Shown in pieces: positions 6,989 to 16,642 of a DNA stretch of 38,227 nucleotides; positions within the stretch are counted from its first letter, which is position 1; each line of letters begins with the position of its first letter. A model generated the notes under the pieces. That model was not told the DNA's origin and searched no databases. It was given only the letters and a program-made list of their open reading frames with translations. A program made the translations under genes and the position numbers. This stretch comes from Caloramator australicus RC3 (lineage in GTDB: Bacteria > Bacillota > Clostridia > Clostridiales > Caloramatoraceae): the NCBI RefSeq assembly GCF_000297115.1, contig NZ_CAKP01000072.1, positions 1-38,227 of the forward strand. Direction: 5' to 3'.

Positions 6989-7587
6989 CCTTTAGAGAAA
7001 TTTTATTAAATTATCTTTCTGAAAAAGAGCTTAAAAAAATAGAAAAGACCAAGGTAATTGTTATAGGCTGTGGAGGTTTAGGTTCTAATGTTGCTAAGTT
7101 ATTGATTAGAACAGGCTTTTTAAAGTTAACCCTTATCGACTTTGATGAAGTTGAGCTTAAAAACTTAAACAGGCAGGACTTTTATTTAGAACAGGTAGGC
7201 AATAAAAAGGTGTATGCATTAAAGGAAAACCTATTAAAGATTAATAAGGATGCTTTAATAGAAACACTATGCCTAAAAATAACAGAAGATAACCTAAATT
7301 TATTGAAGCAGGCAGACATAGTCGTAGAGGCCGTTGACAGGGAAGAGTATAAAAGGATGATTTTTGAATATTGTCTTTCAGCAAAAATAAGGGTTGTATG
7401 TGCTTCAGGTGTTGCAGGGTTTGGGGATGGAGAAGGAATAAAAATAAAAAGGGGTAAAAATTATTCAATAATTGGTGATTTTAGAAAATCTATAATTGAG
7501 TTTAGTCCCCTTTCTCCTAAGGTAACTGCTGTTGCCAGCTTGCAGGCCGATGAGGTTTTAAGGATGGTGATAGGAGATGAAAGCTGA
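6985..7587 (+). CDS. thiF: ThiS adenylyltransferase ThiF, short form
   Basis: A 200-residue E1-like enzyme with the nucleotide-binding motif VIGCGGLGSNVAKLL and the conserved DFDEVELKNLNRQ, which hold ATP and the ThiS tail. It activates ThiS by adenylation. It is the short form common in clostridia: it lacks the CxxC zinc motifs and C-terminal extension of E. coli ThiF. It starts at ATG 6985 overlapping the thiH stop (ATGA); an in-frame TTG at 6973 is less likely. Its end overlaps thiE by 11 bases. Confidence 0.9.
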   Translation: MTFREILLNYLSEKELKKIEKTKVIVIGCGGLGSNVAKLLIRTGFLKLTLIDFDEVELKNLNRQDFYLEQVGNKKVYALKENLLKINKDALIETLCLKITEDNLNLLKQADIVVEAVDREEYKRMIFEYCLSAKIRVVCASGVAGFGDGEGIKIKRGKNYSIIGDFRKSIIEFSPLSPKVTAVASLQADEVLRMVIGDES

Positions 7588-8257
7588 AAAATTAAGGCTT
7601 TTAAAGGAATATAATCTTTACTGCATTACAGCAGAGAATTTGTCTAGGGGCAGAAGCAACATAGAGGTAGTAGAAAAAATGCTAAAGTCGGGTGTGAAGA
7701 TAATTCAATATAGAGAAAAGAAAAAGACCCTAAGAGAAAAACTCTTAGAGTGTGAAAAAATAAGGCAAATGACATTAGATTATGGTTGCATATTTATAAT
7801 AAACGATAATATAGAAATTGCAAAGATGGTTTTAGCCGATGGAGTTCATATAGGTCAGGATGATTATCCATTAGAGAGGGTAAGAGACTTTTTAGGAGAG
7901 GAATATATAATTGGCCTTTCCACCCATTCGAGAGAGCAGCTTTATGATGCCCACAAAATAGGAGCGGATTATATTGGTGTTGGCCCTATATTTAAAACCT
8001 TTACTAAGGAGGATGTGTGTGATCCTGTTGGTTTTGAATATTTAGATATAGCAGTAAAAGAGAGCAAATTACCCTTTGTTACAATAGGAGGGATAAAGGA
8101 AAACAATGTGGAGAATGTTTTAAAAAGGGGAGCAAAGTGTATAGCAATGGTAAGCGAAATAGTTGGGGCAGAGGATATCGAAGGAAAGGGTAGAGCTATT
8201 TTAGATAAGCTAAATAATTGGAGGGATAAGAATGAAAACTCAAATGGATTATGCTAA
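7577..8257 (+). CDS. thiE: Thiamine phosphate synthase ThiE
   Basis: A 226-residue TIM barrel that joins hydroxymethylpyrimidine diphosphate to thiazole phosphate to give thiamine phosphate. Family motifs are VKIIQYREK, FIINDNIEIAKMVLADGVHIGQDD, IIGLSTHSREQ, DYIGVGPIF and FVTIGGIKENNVENVL. It needs pyrimidine diphosphate, whose kinase ThiD is not in this window. It begins inside thiF (ATG 7577) and its last 26 bases overlap thiC, so translation is tightly coupled. Confidence 0.95.
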   Translation: MKAEKLRLLKEYNLYCITAENLSRGRSNIEVVEKMLKSGVKIIQYREKKKTLREKLLECEKIRQMTLDYGCIFIINDNIEIAKMVLADGVHIGQDDYPLERVRDFLGEEYIIGLSTHSREQLYDAHKIGADYIGVGPIFKTFTKEDVCDPVGFEYLDIAVKESKLPFVTIGGIKENNVENVLKRGAKCIAMVSEIVGAEDIEGKGRAILDKLNNWRDKNENSNGLC

Positions 8258-9479
8258 GGAAGGGATATTGACGGAGGAGATGAGAATTGCCATAGAGGTT
8301 GAGGAGATGGATGAAAAAAATTTTTTAGAGTTGATAGCAAATGGAAAGATAGTAATTCCTGCAAATAAAAACAGAAGAAGGTCAAAATATTTTGCAATTG
8401 GAGATGGAACGAAAGTTAAGATAAATGTTAATATTGGTGTATCCAGCGAATGCGGCGATTTTAAAGAGGAGATTGAAAAATTGGAGCTTTGTAAAAAATA
8501 CGAAGTCGAGTCGGTTATGGACCTTTCAAGTGGAAAAAATTCAAAGGAGTTTAGAAAATATCTTTTAAAAAATTATGATTTCATAGTGGGGACGGTTCCG
8601 ATATATGATATTGCCATATTACATGAGGATTTTACAAAGGTTGAAGCAAGGGAGATGCTTGAGCTTATAGAGATGCAGGCGGAGGAGGGAGTGGACTTTT
8701 TTACCCTCCATGCGGGAATTACAAGAAAAACTCTAGAGAGGTTTGAAAAAAATCATAGAATAATGAAGATAGTATCCCGTGGAGGCGGAATGATTTATAA
8801 CTGGATGATTAAAAACAATAGGGAAAATCCGCTATATGAATACTTCGATGATATTTTAGATATTTGTAAAAAACATGACGTAACCTTAAGCCTAGGGGAC
8901 TCCCTAAGGCCTGGATGTATATTCGATGCTACAGATGCCCTCCAAATCGAGGAGCTTATAAATTTAGGTGAGCTAACAAAAAGGGCATGGGAAAAAGGAG
9001 TTCAGATAATAATAGAGGGTCCTGGCCACATGAGGGCAAATGAAATTGCAGCTAATATGCTTCTTGAGAAAAAACTATGCCATGGAGCACCCTTTTATGT
9101 TTTAGGACCTTTAACAACAGATATAGGTGCAGGATATGATCATATAACAGGAGCTATGGGAGGTCTCATGGCAGCCCTTAATGGTGCAAACTTTTTGTGT
9201 TATGTAACTCCTGCTGAACATTTAAGGCTTCCGAGCATAGAGGATGTTAAAGAAGGAATAATTGCCTTCAAACTTGCTGCCCATTCTGCTAATCTTTCAA
9301 AGGGTTTTAAGAAAGACCTTGAAAGGGATTATAAAATGAGCTTGGCAAGATCAGAGATGAATTGGCAGGAGATGTATAGATGGGGAATAGATGAGGAAAA
9401 GATGAGGATGTATAAGAAGGATGAAAATAAATACTGCACAATGTGTGGAAAGTTGTGTCCAGTAAATAATGTAAGATAG
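8232..9479 (+). CDS. thiC: Phosphomethylpyrimidine synthase ThiC, short form
   Basis: A 415-residue enzyme that rearranges aminoimidazole ribotide, an intermediate of the purine pathway encoded next door, into hydroxymethylpyrimidine phosphate. It is a non-classical radical SAM enzyme whose cluster ligands are the C-terminal cysteines C402, C405 and C409 (CTMCGKLC). Core motifs are TVPIYDIAI, FFTLHAGIT, SRGGGMIYNWM, SLGDSLRPGC, EGPGHM, GAPFYVLGPLTTDIGAGYDH and CYVTPAEHL. It is about 170 residues shorter than B. subtilis ThiC and lacks the N-terminal extension, as in many anaerobes. ATG 8232 follows GGAGGG. Last gene of the thi operon. Confidence 0.95.
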   Translation: MKTQMDYAKEGILTEEMRIAIEVEEMDEKNFLELIANGKIVIPANKNRRRSKYFAIGDGTKVKINVNIGVSSECGDFKEEIEKLELCKKYEVESVMDLSSGKNSKEFRKYLLKNYDFIVGTVPIYDIAILHEDFTKVEAREMLELIEMQAEEGVDFFTLHAGITRKTLERFEKNHRIMKIVSRGGGMIYNWMIKNNRENPLYEYFDDILDICKKHDVTLSLGDSLRPGCIFDATDALQIEELINLGELTKRAWEKGVQIIIEGPGHMRANEIAANMLLEKKLCHGAPFYVLGPLTTDIGAGYDHITGAMGGLMAALNGANFLCYVTPAEHLRLPSIEDVKEGIIAFKLAAHSANLSKGFKKDLERDYKMSLARSEMNWQEMYRWGIDEEKMRMYKKDENKYCTMCGKLCPVNNVR

Positions 9480-9554
9480 CCATGGAAGAAAACAAAATAT
9501 ATAAAAAATATCAAGATATATATTCGTATAATTACGAAATATAGCAAAAAATAT

Positions 9555-9583
9555 TTGACATATTTAAGGATATATTCTAATAT
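9555..9583 (+). promoter_or_regulatory. Promoter of pur operon
   Basis: Consensus TTGACA (9555-9560), a 17-base spacer and TAATAT (9578-9583), just before the purine riboswitch. Confidence 0.85.
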
Positions 9584-9605
9584 GAAGTTAGAAAAGAATA
9601 CGGTA

Positions 9606-9678
9606 TCATCCATATAATCTGGGGAATATGGCCCTAGAGTCTCTACCGGGCAGCCGTAAACTGCCCGACTATGGATGA
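9606..9678 (+). ncRNA. Purine riboswitch, guanine type
   Basis: The closing stem P1 pairs TCATCCATA (9606-9614) with TATGGATGA (9670-9678). The core holds the conserved TATAATC, TCTCTACC, CCGTAAA and CCGACTATGG segments. The base that reads the ligand is C9669, in GACTATGG, so guanine or hypoxanthine is the expected ligand; U there would mean adenine. It controls the whole pur operon. Confidence 0.95.
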
Positions 9679-9756
9679 GTCAATAGGTTATTCCCTTTTT
9701 AGGGATAGGTATCCCCTTTTTGACTCTTCCATGGTCAAAAAGGGGATTATTTTTTT
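9671..9756 (+). terminator. Expression platform of the purine riboswitch
   Basis: The terminator pairs ATCCCCTTTTTGAC (9711-9724) with GTCAAAAAGGGGAT (9734-9747) and is followed by a T-rich run. The alternative antiterminator pairs ATGGATGAGTCAA (9671-9683), which includes the 3' strand of P1, with TTGACTCTTCCAT (9720-9732), broken by a single U-U mismatch. Ligand binding locks P1, frees the terminator and turns the operon off. Confidence 0.9.
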
Positions 9757-9770
9757 AGGGGGAGTGTTTT

Positions 9771-10484
9771 ATGGAAAGGTTAGAAAAACTCTATGAAGGT
9801 AAGGCAAAGATAATTTATAGGACAAGCGATGAGGATAAAATAATAGCCTACTTTAAGGACGATGCCACAGCCTTTAACGGACAAAAAAGAGCACAAATAT
9901 TTGAAAAGGGAGTTCTTAACAACACCATATCTTCTATTTTATTTGAACTTTTAGAAGGCAAAGGAGTAAAAACCCATTTCTTAAAACAAATCGATGAAAG
10001 GCAGCAGCTTCTTAAAAAGGTTAATATAATTCCCCTTGAGGTAATAGTAAGAAATATCGCAGCAGGAAGCATGGCAAAAAGGCTTGGAATTGCAGAGGGA
10101 ACAAAACTTAATACAACCGTCTTTGAAATTTGCTACAAAAACGATGAACTTGGGGATCCTTTAATAAACGACTATCATGCAGTAGCTTTAGGGATCACAA
10201 CCTTTGAGGAGCTTCAAAATATTTATGATTGTGCTGGCAAAGTAAATGAGGTTCTTAAAGAGTTTTTCGATGAACTAGGAATAGACCTTGTTGACTTTAA
10301 GCTTGAGTTTGGAAGGTTTAGGGATGAGATTTTACTTGCCGATGAGATATCCCCAGACACCTGCAGATTTTGGGACAAAAATACTAAAGAAAAGCTTGAC
10401 AAAGACAGATTCAGAAGGGACCTTGGAAACGTCATTGAAGGCTATAAAGAGATTTTAAAAAGGATGAAGGGAGAGGTAAAATGA
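9771..10484 (+). CDS. purC: SAICAR synthetase PurC
   Basis: 237 residues, full length. It joins aspartate to carboxyaminoimidazole ribotide with ATP, giving SAICAR. Family signatures are [10 protein letters not shown] at the N-terminus, [18 protein letters not shown], and [11 protein letters not shown]...[14 protein letters not shown]. The AGGGGGGAG ribosome site sits 7 bases before ATG 9771, straight after the riboswitch terminator. First gene of the run; its stop overlaps purS by ATGA. Confidence 0.97.
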   Translation: MERLEKLYEGKAKIIYRTSDEDKIIAYFKDDATAFNGQKRAQIFEKGVLNNTISSILFELLEGKGVKTHFLKQIDERQQLLKKVNIIPLEVIVRNIAAGSMAKRLGIAEGTKLNTTVFEICYKNDELGDPLINDYHAVALGITTFEELQNIYDCAGKVNEVLKEFFDELGIDLVDFKLEFGRFRDEILLADEISPDTCRFWDKNTKEKLDKDRFRRDLGNVIEGYKEILKRMKGEVK

Positions 10485-10720
10485 AGGCTTTAATTGATGT
10501 TACCTTAAAGGAGAGCATTTTAGATCCACAGGGGGCAGCGGTTAAGGAGGGACTTTTAAAGCTAGGATACCATGTTGAGGGAGTTAGAATTGGAAAGCAT
10601 ATTGAAGTTGAATTAAAGGATATGGATATTATGGAAGCTGAAGGGATAATCAAGGACATGTGTGAAAAGCTTCTTATTAATCCAGTTATAGAAACCTACA
10701 CATTTAGATTTGAGGTGTGA
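10481..10720 (+). CDS. purS: FGAM synthase subunit PurS
   Basis: A 79-residue small subunit that bridges PurQ and PurL in the three-part formylglycinamidine ribotide synthase of Gram-positives and archaea. The family pattern [19 protein letters not shown] is present. Overlapped with purC at ATGA and followed immediately by purQ, which agrees with the complex being made together. Confidence 0.95.
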   Translation: MKALIDVTLKESILDPQGAAVKEGLLKLGYHVEGVRIGKHIEVELKDMDIMEAEGIIKDMCEKLLINPVIETYTFRFEV

Positions 10721-10722
10721 TT

Positions 10723-11382
10723 ATGAAGGCAGGGGTTGTAGTTTTTCCAGGTTCCAATTGTGATAAGGATGTATTCGATGTTTTAAAGGCTTTAGATGTT
10801 GATGTTAAATATATTTGGCATGATGGGGGTAAGATCGATGTTGACCTTTTGGTTTTACCCGGAGGATTTTCCTATGGTGATTATTTAAGATGTGGGGCCA
10901 TTGCAAGGTTTGCAAAGGTTTTAGAGGGAATATATGAGTTTTCTGAAAGGGGCAATCTAATCCTTGGCATTTGCAACGGGTTTCAGATACTGACTGAATT
11001 AAAGCTCTTACCCGGCGCCCTTTTAAGGAATAAAAATTTAAAGTTTATATGTAGCGACTGTCAGCTTATAGTTGAGAATAATAATACTCCCTTTACAAGG
11101 TTTTATGAAAAGGGAGAGGTTGTAAATTTTCCAATAGCCCATGGAGAAGGAAACTATTTTATAGATGATGAGGGCTTAAAAAGATTAAAGGAAAAGGGAC
11201 AAATAGTTTTTAAATATAAAAATAATCCCAACGGTTCTATAGAGGATATTGCAGGAATCATAAACGAAGGGGGAAATGTATTAGGTCTTATGCCCCACCC
11301 AGAAAGGTCATCGTCAAAGCTTTTAGGATGTGATGATGGACTTAAATTTTTCAAAGGGGCTATAGAATTTTTAAAAGGCTAA
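10723..11382 (+). CDS. purQ: FGAM synthase glutaminase subunit PurQ
   Basis: A 219-residue class I glutamine amidotransferase that supplies ammonia to PurL. The nucleophile Cys is in [10 protein letters not shown], and the His and Glu of the triad are in LMPHPERS. The N-terminal [12 protein letters not shown] and [15 protein letters not shown] are family hallmarks. I start it at ATG 10723, 5 bases after GAGGTG; an in-frame GTG at 10717 lies inside that ribosome site. Confidence 0.95.
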   Translation: MKAGVVVFPGSNCDKDVFDVLKALDVDVKYIWHDGGKIDVDLLVLPGGFSYGDYLRCGAIARFAKVLEGIYEFSERGNLILGICNGFQILTELKLLPGALLRNKNLKFICSDCQLIVENNNTPFTRFYEKGEVVNFPIAHGEGNYFIDDEGLKRLKEKGQIVFKYKNNPNGSIEDIAGIINEGGNVLGLMPHPERSSSKLLGCDDGLKFFKGAIEFLKG

Positions 11383-11395
11383 GGAAGGTGTTTCT

Positions 11396-12559
11396 ATGAA
11401 TAAAGTGTATCTACCACCTTCAAGGATAGGGGTTATAGGGGGAGGACAGCTTGGTAGGATGCTTGCCTTTGAGGCCAAAAGGATGGGGTATGAAGTTTTT
11501 GTCCTTGATCCTAAGGAAAACTCACCAGCAGGGCAGGTATCAGACTTTCAGTTTGTTGCAAGCTTTGATGATTTTGAAGCCCTTTTAAGTTTAGCCCAAA
11601 AAACAGATATTATAACCTATGAATTTGAACACATTAATGTAGAGCATCTTTTGAGATTAAAGGAAATGGGATATAAAATATACCCTTCACCAGAAACATT
11701 AAAAATAATTCAAAATAAGTATCTTCAAAGGGAATATTTAAAAAGGCTTGGTCTTCCTGTTCCTAAATTTAAAAGGGTTGAATCCTTTGAGGACTTAATT
11801 ATAAAGGCAGGACAGTTTTCTTTCCCCCTTATGTTAAAACATGCAAGGGGAGGATATGATGGTAAGGGAAACATCCTTATAAAAGGTCAAAAGGATTTAG
11901 AGGAGTTTAAGAACTTTGATTTTAAAAGGGAAATTTTTATAGAGGAATATATAAACTTTAAAAAGGAAATATCAATAATACTCTGCAGGAATTTAGATGG
12001 CGATTTGAAGTTTTATCTACCCTTTGAAAACTACCATGAGGACAGCATTTTAAAGATTACTAAATGCCCAGCGGATATAAAAGAGGATGTAAAAAAGGAG
12101 GCTATAAATATTGCAAAGGCGGTATTAGAAGGCTTCGATGATGTTGGAGTATTCTGCATCGAAATGTTTTTAGACTATGATGATAGGATCTATATAAACG
12201 AAATAGCACCAAGGGTTCATAACTCAGGGCATCTTACCATTGAGGCCTTTGTCAGCAGTCAGTTTGAAAACCACTTAAGAAGCATAGCAAATTTGCCATT
12301 AGGTTCGACGGAGCTTTTAAAAAGGGCGGCTATGATTAATATCCTTGGGGATAGAAAATTAACGGGAAAATATACAATAGAAGGATTTAAGGATCTACTA
12401 AAGATGGATGGAATATATGTTCATCTTTATGGAAAAGACTTTGTAGACAATAAAAAGAAGATAGGGCATGTAACGGTCATCGGTGAGACTGATGAGGAGA
12501 TAAATGAAAAAATAGAATTTGTTAAAAACAATTTAAAGATAGGTGAGTTTAATGGGTAA
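11396..12559 (+). CDS. purK: N5-carboxyaminoimidazole ribotide synthase PurK
   Basis: A 387-residue ATP-grasp enzyme that makes N5-CAIR from AIR, bicarbonate and ATP. Landmarks are [49 protein letters not shown], and [18 protein letters not shown]. Ribosome site AAGGAAGGTG precedes ATG 11396. Paired with PurE, which rearranges the product, so AIR carboxylation uses the two-enzyme bacterial route. Confidence 0.96.
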   Translation: MNKVYLPPSRIGVIGGGQLGRMLAFEAKRMGYEVFVLDPKENSPAGQVSDFQFVASFDDFEALLSLAQKTDIITYEFEHINVEHLLRLKEMGYKIYPSPETLKIIQNKYLQREYLKRLGLPVPKFKRVESFEDLIIKAGQFSFPLMLKHARGGYDGKGNILIKGQKDLEEFKNFDFKREIFIEEYINFKKEISIILCRNLDGDLKFYLPFENYHEDSILKITKCPADIKEDVKKEAINIAKAVLEGFDDVGVFCIEMFLDYDDRIYINEIAPRVHNSGHLTIEAFVSSQFENHLRSIANLPLGSTELLKRAAMINILGDRKLTGKYTIEGFKDLLKMDGIYVHLYGKDFVDNKKKIGHVTVIGETDEEINEKIEFVKNNLKIGEFNG

Positions 12560-13046
12560 GGTAGCAATTATAATGGGAAGCATTTCTGATTATGAGGTTA
12601 TGAAGGATGCTGAAAACATTTTAAAAAAGTTTAATGTAGATTATGAGATTGATGTAGTATCAGCCCATAGAACCCCTGAAAAGATGTTTTGCTTTGCAAA
12701 GGAGGCAGAAGACAGGGGAACTAAGGTTATAATTGCAGCAGCCGGAGGGGCTGCCCATCTTCCTGGGATGGTAGCTTCAATATCTAACCTTCCAGTTATT
12801 GGAGTTCCTATAAAGGGCAAATCCTTAGATGGGCTTGATTCACTCTTATCAATAGTTCAAATGCCAAAGGGAATTCCCGTTGCAACAGTTGCCATAAATG
12901 GTGCAGCAAATGCTGCAATATTGGCTGTTAAAATACTTGCAACCTTTGATGAGGATTTAATGAATAAGTTAAAGGACTACAAGAGGGAACTTGAAGAGGA
13001 TGTATTTAATATGTCTAAAAGGTTAATTGACGGTCAATTAACTTAA
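12552..13046 (+). CDS. purE: N5-CAIR mutase PurE
   Basis: 164 residues, the usual class I PurE length. It converts N5-CAIR to CAIR. Visible are [26 protein letters not shown] with the catalytic His, and [15 protein letters not shown]. The short ATG start (12552) is preceded by AGGTGA; an in-frame GTG at 12543 lies within that site. It overlaps the purK end by 8 bases. Confidence 0.95.
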   Translation: MGKVAIIMGSISDYEVMKDAENILKKFNVDYEIDVVSAHRTPEKMFCFAKEAEDRGTKVIIAAAGGAAHLPGMVASISNLPVIGVPIKGKSLDGLDSLLSIVQMPKGIPVATVAINGAANAAILAVKILATFDEDLMNKLKDYKRELEEDVFNMSKRLIDGQLT

Positions 13047-13060
13047 CAAGGAGGATTGCC

Positions 13061-15253
13061 ATGCTAACATATAAGGATGTTGGTTTAAATAAAGAGGAAT
13101 ACGATTTGATAGTCGAAAGATTAGGTAGAATTCCAAACGATTTAGAGCTTTCGATGTTTGGAGTTATGTGGTCGGAACACTGTAGCTACAAAAATTCAAA
13201 GGCCCTTTTAAAGCTTTTCAACACTAAAAGCGAAAGGGTGTTGCAGGGTCCTGGGGAAAATGCAGGGGTTGTGGATATCGGAGATGGACTTGCAATTGCA
13301 ATGAAAATAGAAAGCCACAATCATCCGTCAGCCTTTGAACCATATCAAGGAGCTGCGACGGGAGTTGGAGGCATTTTAAGGGACGTATTTACAATGGGAG
13401 CAAGACCTATTGCAAACCTTAATTCCATAAGGTTTGGGAGGCTTGAGCTTGAAAAAACAAAGCATCTTTTAAAGGGAGTTGTAAAGGGAATAGGAGACTA
13501 TGGAAATTCCGTTGGTATTCCAACGGTAGGTGGTGAGACGGTTTTTAATGAATGCTATAACGATAATCCCCTTGTAAATGCCATGAGCGTAGGACTTCTT
13601 AAAAGGGAAGACTTAAAAAAGGCAGCGGCAAAGGGAGTTGGAAACCCCGTCATGCTGGTTGGACATACAACAGGACGTGATGGAATGGGTGGGGCAAGCT
13701 TTGCCTCTTGTGATTTAACTAAGGAATCGGAGGAAAAGCGTTCAGCTGTTCAGGTGGGGGACCCATTTATGGAAAAGCTTCTTTTGGAGGCCTGCCTAGA
13801 ACTAATTAAAGAGGGATGCGTCGTTGGGATACAGGACCTTGGTGCGGCAGGGCTTACCTCTGCAAGTTGTGAGACTGCCTTTAGGGGGGGAAGCGGCATA
13901 AAAATAGATGTTACAAAGGTTATAACGAGGGAAAAGGGAATGAACCCCATTGAGATTATGATTTCCGAATCCCAGGAGAGGATGCTCGTTATAGTTGAAA
14001 AGGGCAAGGAAGATAGAGTTTTTGAAATCTTTAACAAGTGGGGACTTCATGCATCGGTAATAGGAGAGGTTACTGACGATGGATTCGTTTCGGTTTATGA
14101 GGGAGAAAGGTTGGTTGGACAAGTGCCAGCAAAGCTTCTTGCCGATGGCGCGCCAATTAATTTAAGACCCTTTAAAAGGCCAAAATATATGGATGAGCTC
14201 ATGAATTTTGACACCTCAAAGGTTGAAAAGCCAAAAGATTTAAAGGAGACTATTTTAAAGCTTTTAAAATCCCCTAATATTGCATCAAAAAAGTGGGTTT
14301 ACAGTCAGTATGACCATCAGGTTAGAAACAGCACCGTTATTAAACCCGGCGGCGATGCAGCCCTAGTTCTTGTAGATGGAACAGATAAGGGAATTGCCCT
14401 TACGGTGGATTGCAATGAAAGATATTGTTATCTAAACCCTTACGAAGGGGCAAAAATAGCGGTTTTAGAGGCTGCAAGAAATATAGCAGCAACTGGAGCA
14501 AGACCGATTGCTATAACCGACTGCTTAAACTTTGCAAATCCAGAAAAGGAAGAAATATATTATCAATTTAGGAATTCCATATTAGGAATAACAGAGGCAT
14601 CAAGGATTTTAAATACACCTGTCATAAGCGGAAACGTGAGCTTTTACAATCAGTCGGAAAAAATGGCAATTCATCCTACACCTGTTATTGGAATGCTTGG
14701 ACTTTTAGAGGATGCAAAAAAGCATACGACTATAGACTTTAAGGATGAGGGTGATGTAATAATTCTTGTCGGTGAAACAAGGGATGAAATAGGCGGAAGT
14801 GAATATTTAAAGGTTATATTTGGCATCGAGGCAGGAAGGGTGCCAGAGGCTCAAGTTGAGATCGAGAAAAACACAATTGAAGCGGTTTTAAAGTGCATAG
14901 ATGAGAATCTTTTAAAGAGCTGCCACGATATATCAAATGGAGGCTTTATAGTGACCCTTTTAGAGTGCTGTTTTAAAAATGAAATGGGTGCAAAACTTAG
15001 CATAAATACAGACCTTAGGGAGGATAGATTTTTATTCTCTGAAAGCCAGGGAAGATTTATTTTATCCTGCAGAAAAGATGCTGCTGACAAGGTAATATTA
15101 AATTTTAAAAGATATGGGGTTATGGCAGAGGTTATTGGTGAAACACAAAGGGACAAAGTGGAGATAGAGCTTAACGGAAATAAAGTTTTAGACATAGAAG
15201 TAAAAGAGGCTAAGAAGGAATGGGAAGGTGGCCTTGTATGTTTTATGGAATAG
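13061..15253 (+). CDS. purL: FGAM synthase large subunit PurL, small type
   Basis: 730 residues, the small PurL that works with separate PurS and PurQ; the Gram-negative enzyme is a single chain of about 1300 residues. It turns FGAR, glutamine-derived ammonia and ATP into FGAM. Motifs are MWSEHCSYKNSK, IESHNHPSAFEPYQGAATGVGGI, and the mirrored second half with GARPIAITDCLNFANP and SCHDISNGG. ATG 13061 has an AAGGAGG site. Its last 16 bases overlap purF. Confidence 0.97.
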   Translation: MLTYKDVGLNKEEYDLIVERLGRIPNDLELSMFGVMWSEHCSYKNSKALLKLFNTKSERVLQGPGENAGVVDIGDGLAIAMKIESHNHPSAFEPYQGAATGVGGILRDVFTMGARPIANLNSIRFGRLELEKTKHLLKGVVKGIGDYGNSVGIPTVGGETVFNECYNDNPLVNAMSVGLLKREDLKKAAAKGVGNPVMLVGHTTGRDGMGGASFASCDLTKESEEKRSAVQVGDPFMEKLLLEACLELIKEGCVVGIQDLGAAGLTSASCETAFRGGSGIKIDVTKVITREKGMNPIEIMISESQERMLVIVEKGKEDRVFEIFNKWGLHASVIGEVTDDGFVSVYEGERLVGQVPAKLLADGAPINLRPFKRPKYMDELMNFDTSKVEKPKDLKETILKLLKSPNIASKKWVYSQYDHQVRNSTVIKPGGDAALVLVDGTDKGIALTVDCNERYCYLNPYEGAKIAVLEAARNIAATGARPIAITDCLNFANPEKEEIYYQFRNSILGITEASRILNTPVISGNVSFYNQSEKMAIHPTPVIGMLGLLEDAKKHTTIDFKDEGDVIILVGETRDEIGGSEYLKVIFGIEAGRVPEAQVEIEKNTIEAVLKCIDENLLKSCHDISNGGFIVTLLECCFKNEMGAKLSINTDLREDRFLFSESQGRFILSCRKDAADKVILNFKRYGVMAEVIGETQRDKVEIELNGNKVLDIEVKEAKKEWEGGLVCFME

Positions 15254-16641
15254 ATAAGTTTAAGGAAGAGTGCGGAGTTTTTGGAGTTTATTTAACTGAA
15301 GAAAAGGAAATAGCAAGAACTGTATATTACGGCCTTTTTGCCCTTCAGCACAGGGGACAGGAAAGTGCAGGGATGGCTATATCAAGTGGGACAGATTTTA
15401 TAGTCCATAAGGATATAGGGCTTGTATCGGAGGTTTTTACAGAAGAATTTTTAAATACTAAAGGGTTTGCCGCAATAGGCCATGTAAGGTATTCAACAAC
15501 AGGTGGGACAAGGAAGGAAAACGCCCAGCCCCTTTATAGTAAATACAAACTTGGTAACATTGCAATTGCCCATAATGGCAACCTTGTCAATGCAGATATC
15601 ATAAGGGAACTTTTAGAAGAGGCGGGGGTTATATTTCAAACAACAATAGATACAGAGGTTGTATTAAACCTTATAGCAAGGGCAGCAAAGAAGGGAATAG
15701 AAAGGGCAGTATTTGACGCCATGCAGGCGATAAAGGGTTCCTACGCCATGCTTATATTAACCGATGATAAACTGATTGCCGTAAGGGACCCCCACGGTAT
15801 AAGACCTTTATGCCTTGGGAAAATAGATGGAGGTTATGTTTTGGCATCTGAAAGCTGTGCCTTAGATGCTGTCGGTGCTGAGTTTTTAAGGGATGTTGAA
15901 CCTGGTGAGATATTGATAATAGATAAAGAAGGAATAAGGAGTCTTAATTTAATAGAAAAAACAAAGCTTGAAACCTGTGCCTTTGAATATATTTACTTTG
16001 CAAGACCCGACAGCATTATAGATGGAATTAGCGTTTATGAGTCGAGGCTAAAGGCAGGAGAGGAGCTTTATAATGAAGCACCTGTTGAAGCGGACATTGT
16101 TATCGGCGTTCCAGACTCAGGAACCTTTGCTGCAGTAGGTTTTTCAAATGCTTCAAAGATACCCTACGGCATAGGCTTTGTAAAAAACAAATATATAGGA
16201 AGGACATTTATTCAGCCTAAAAGCGAAGATAGGGAAAGGGCAGTTGCAATCAAATTAAATCCTTTGAAGTCAAATATAGAAGGGAAACGAGTTGTTTTGA
16301 TTGACGATTCTATAGTTAGAGGAACTACAATGAGAAGGCTTGTAGATTTATTGAAAAAATCGGGGGCAAAGGAGGTTCATGTAAGGATTGCATCCCCTGT
16401 TGTTGCATACCCTTGTTACTTTGGAATAGATACTCCCTATAGAAGTCAGCTTATCGGAGCTAATAAAGATATTGATGATATTTCCAGGGAAATAGGTGCG
16501 GATTCTTTGGCCTTTTTAAGCATAGATGGCCTTTTAAAGGCATTAAATAGGGATGGTTTTTGTTTAGGATGTTTTAACGGAACATATCCGGTTTCTGCAC
16601 CCCTTGAGGCGGATAAATTCCAGTTTGAAAGGAAGGAATAG
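15238..16641 (+). CDS. purF: Amidophosphoribosyltransferase PurF, iron-sulfur type
   Basis: 467 residues. It commits PRPP to purine synthesis by adding glutamine-derived ammonia. C12 follows an 11-residue propeptide (MFYGIDKFKEE) and becomes the N-terminal nucleophile CGVFG after processing, as in B. subtilis. The PRPP-binding loop is VVLIDDSIVRGTT. The cysteines expected to hold the [4Fe-4S] cluster are present in ETCAFEYIYFARPDS, YPCYFGID and FCLGCF, so the enzyme should be oxygen labile. I start it at ATG 15238 behind GAAGGTGG; an in-frame ATG at 15220 would spoil the propeptide. Confidence 0.97.
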   Translation: MFYGIDKFKEECGVFGVYLTEEKEIARTVYYGLFALQHRGQESAGMAISSGTDFIVHKDIGLVSEVFTEEFLNTKGFAAIGHVRYSTTGGTRKENAQPLYSKYKLGNIAIAHNGNLVNADIIRELLEEAGVIFQTTIDTEVVLNLIARAAKKGIERAVFDAMQAIKGSYAMLILTDDKLIAVRDPHGIRPLCLGKIDGGYVLASESCALDAVGAEFLRDVEPGEILIIDKEGIRSLNLIEKTKLETCAFEYIYFARPDSIIDGISVYESRLKAGEELYNEAPVEADIVIGVPDSGTFAAVGFSNASKIPYGIGFVKNKYIGRTFIQPKSEDRERAVAIKLNPLKSNIEGKRVVLIDDSIVRGTTMRRLVDLLKKSGAKEVHVRIASPVVAYPCYFGIDTPYRSQLIGANKDIDDISREIGADSLAFLSIDGLLKALNRDGFCLGCFNGTYPVSAPLEADKFQFERKE

Positions 16642-16642
16642 T

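Noticed and set aside
9400-9479. Unusual ThiC cluster motif CxxCxxxC, one residue shorter than in B. subtilis or E. coli
   Set aside because: I believe short ThiC proteins of anaerobes commonly have this spacing, so it is not treated as a novelty without an alignment.
13750-14122. Two open frames of about 100 codons opposite purL
   Set aside because: They are antisense to motifs of an intact purL, have no ribosome sites and show no protein-family features.
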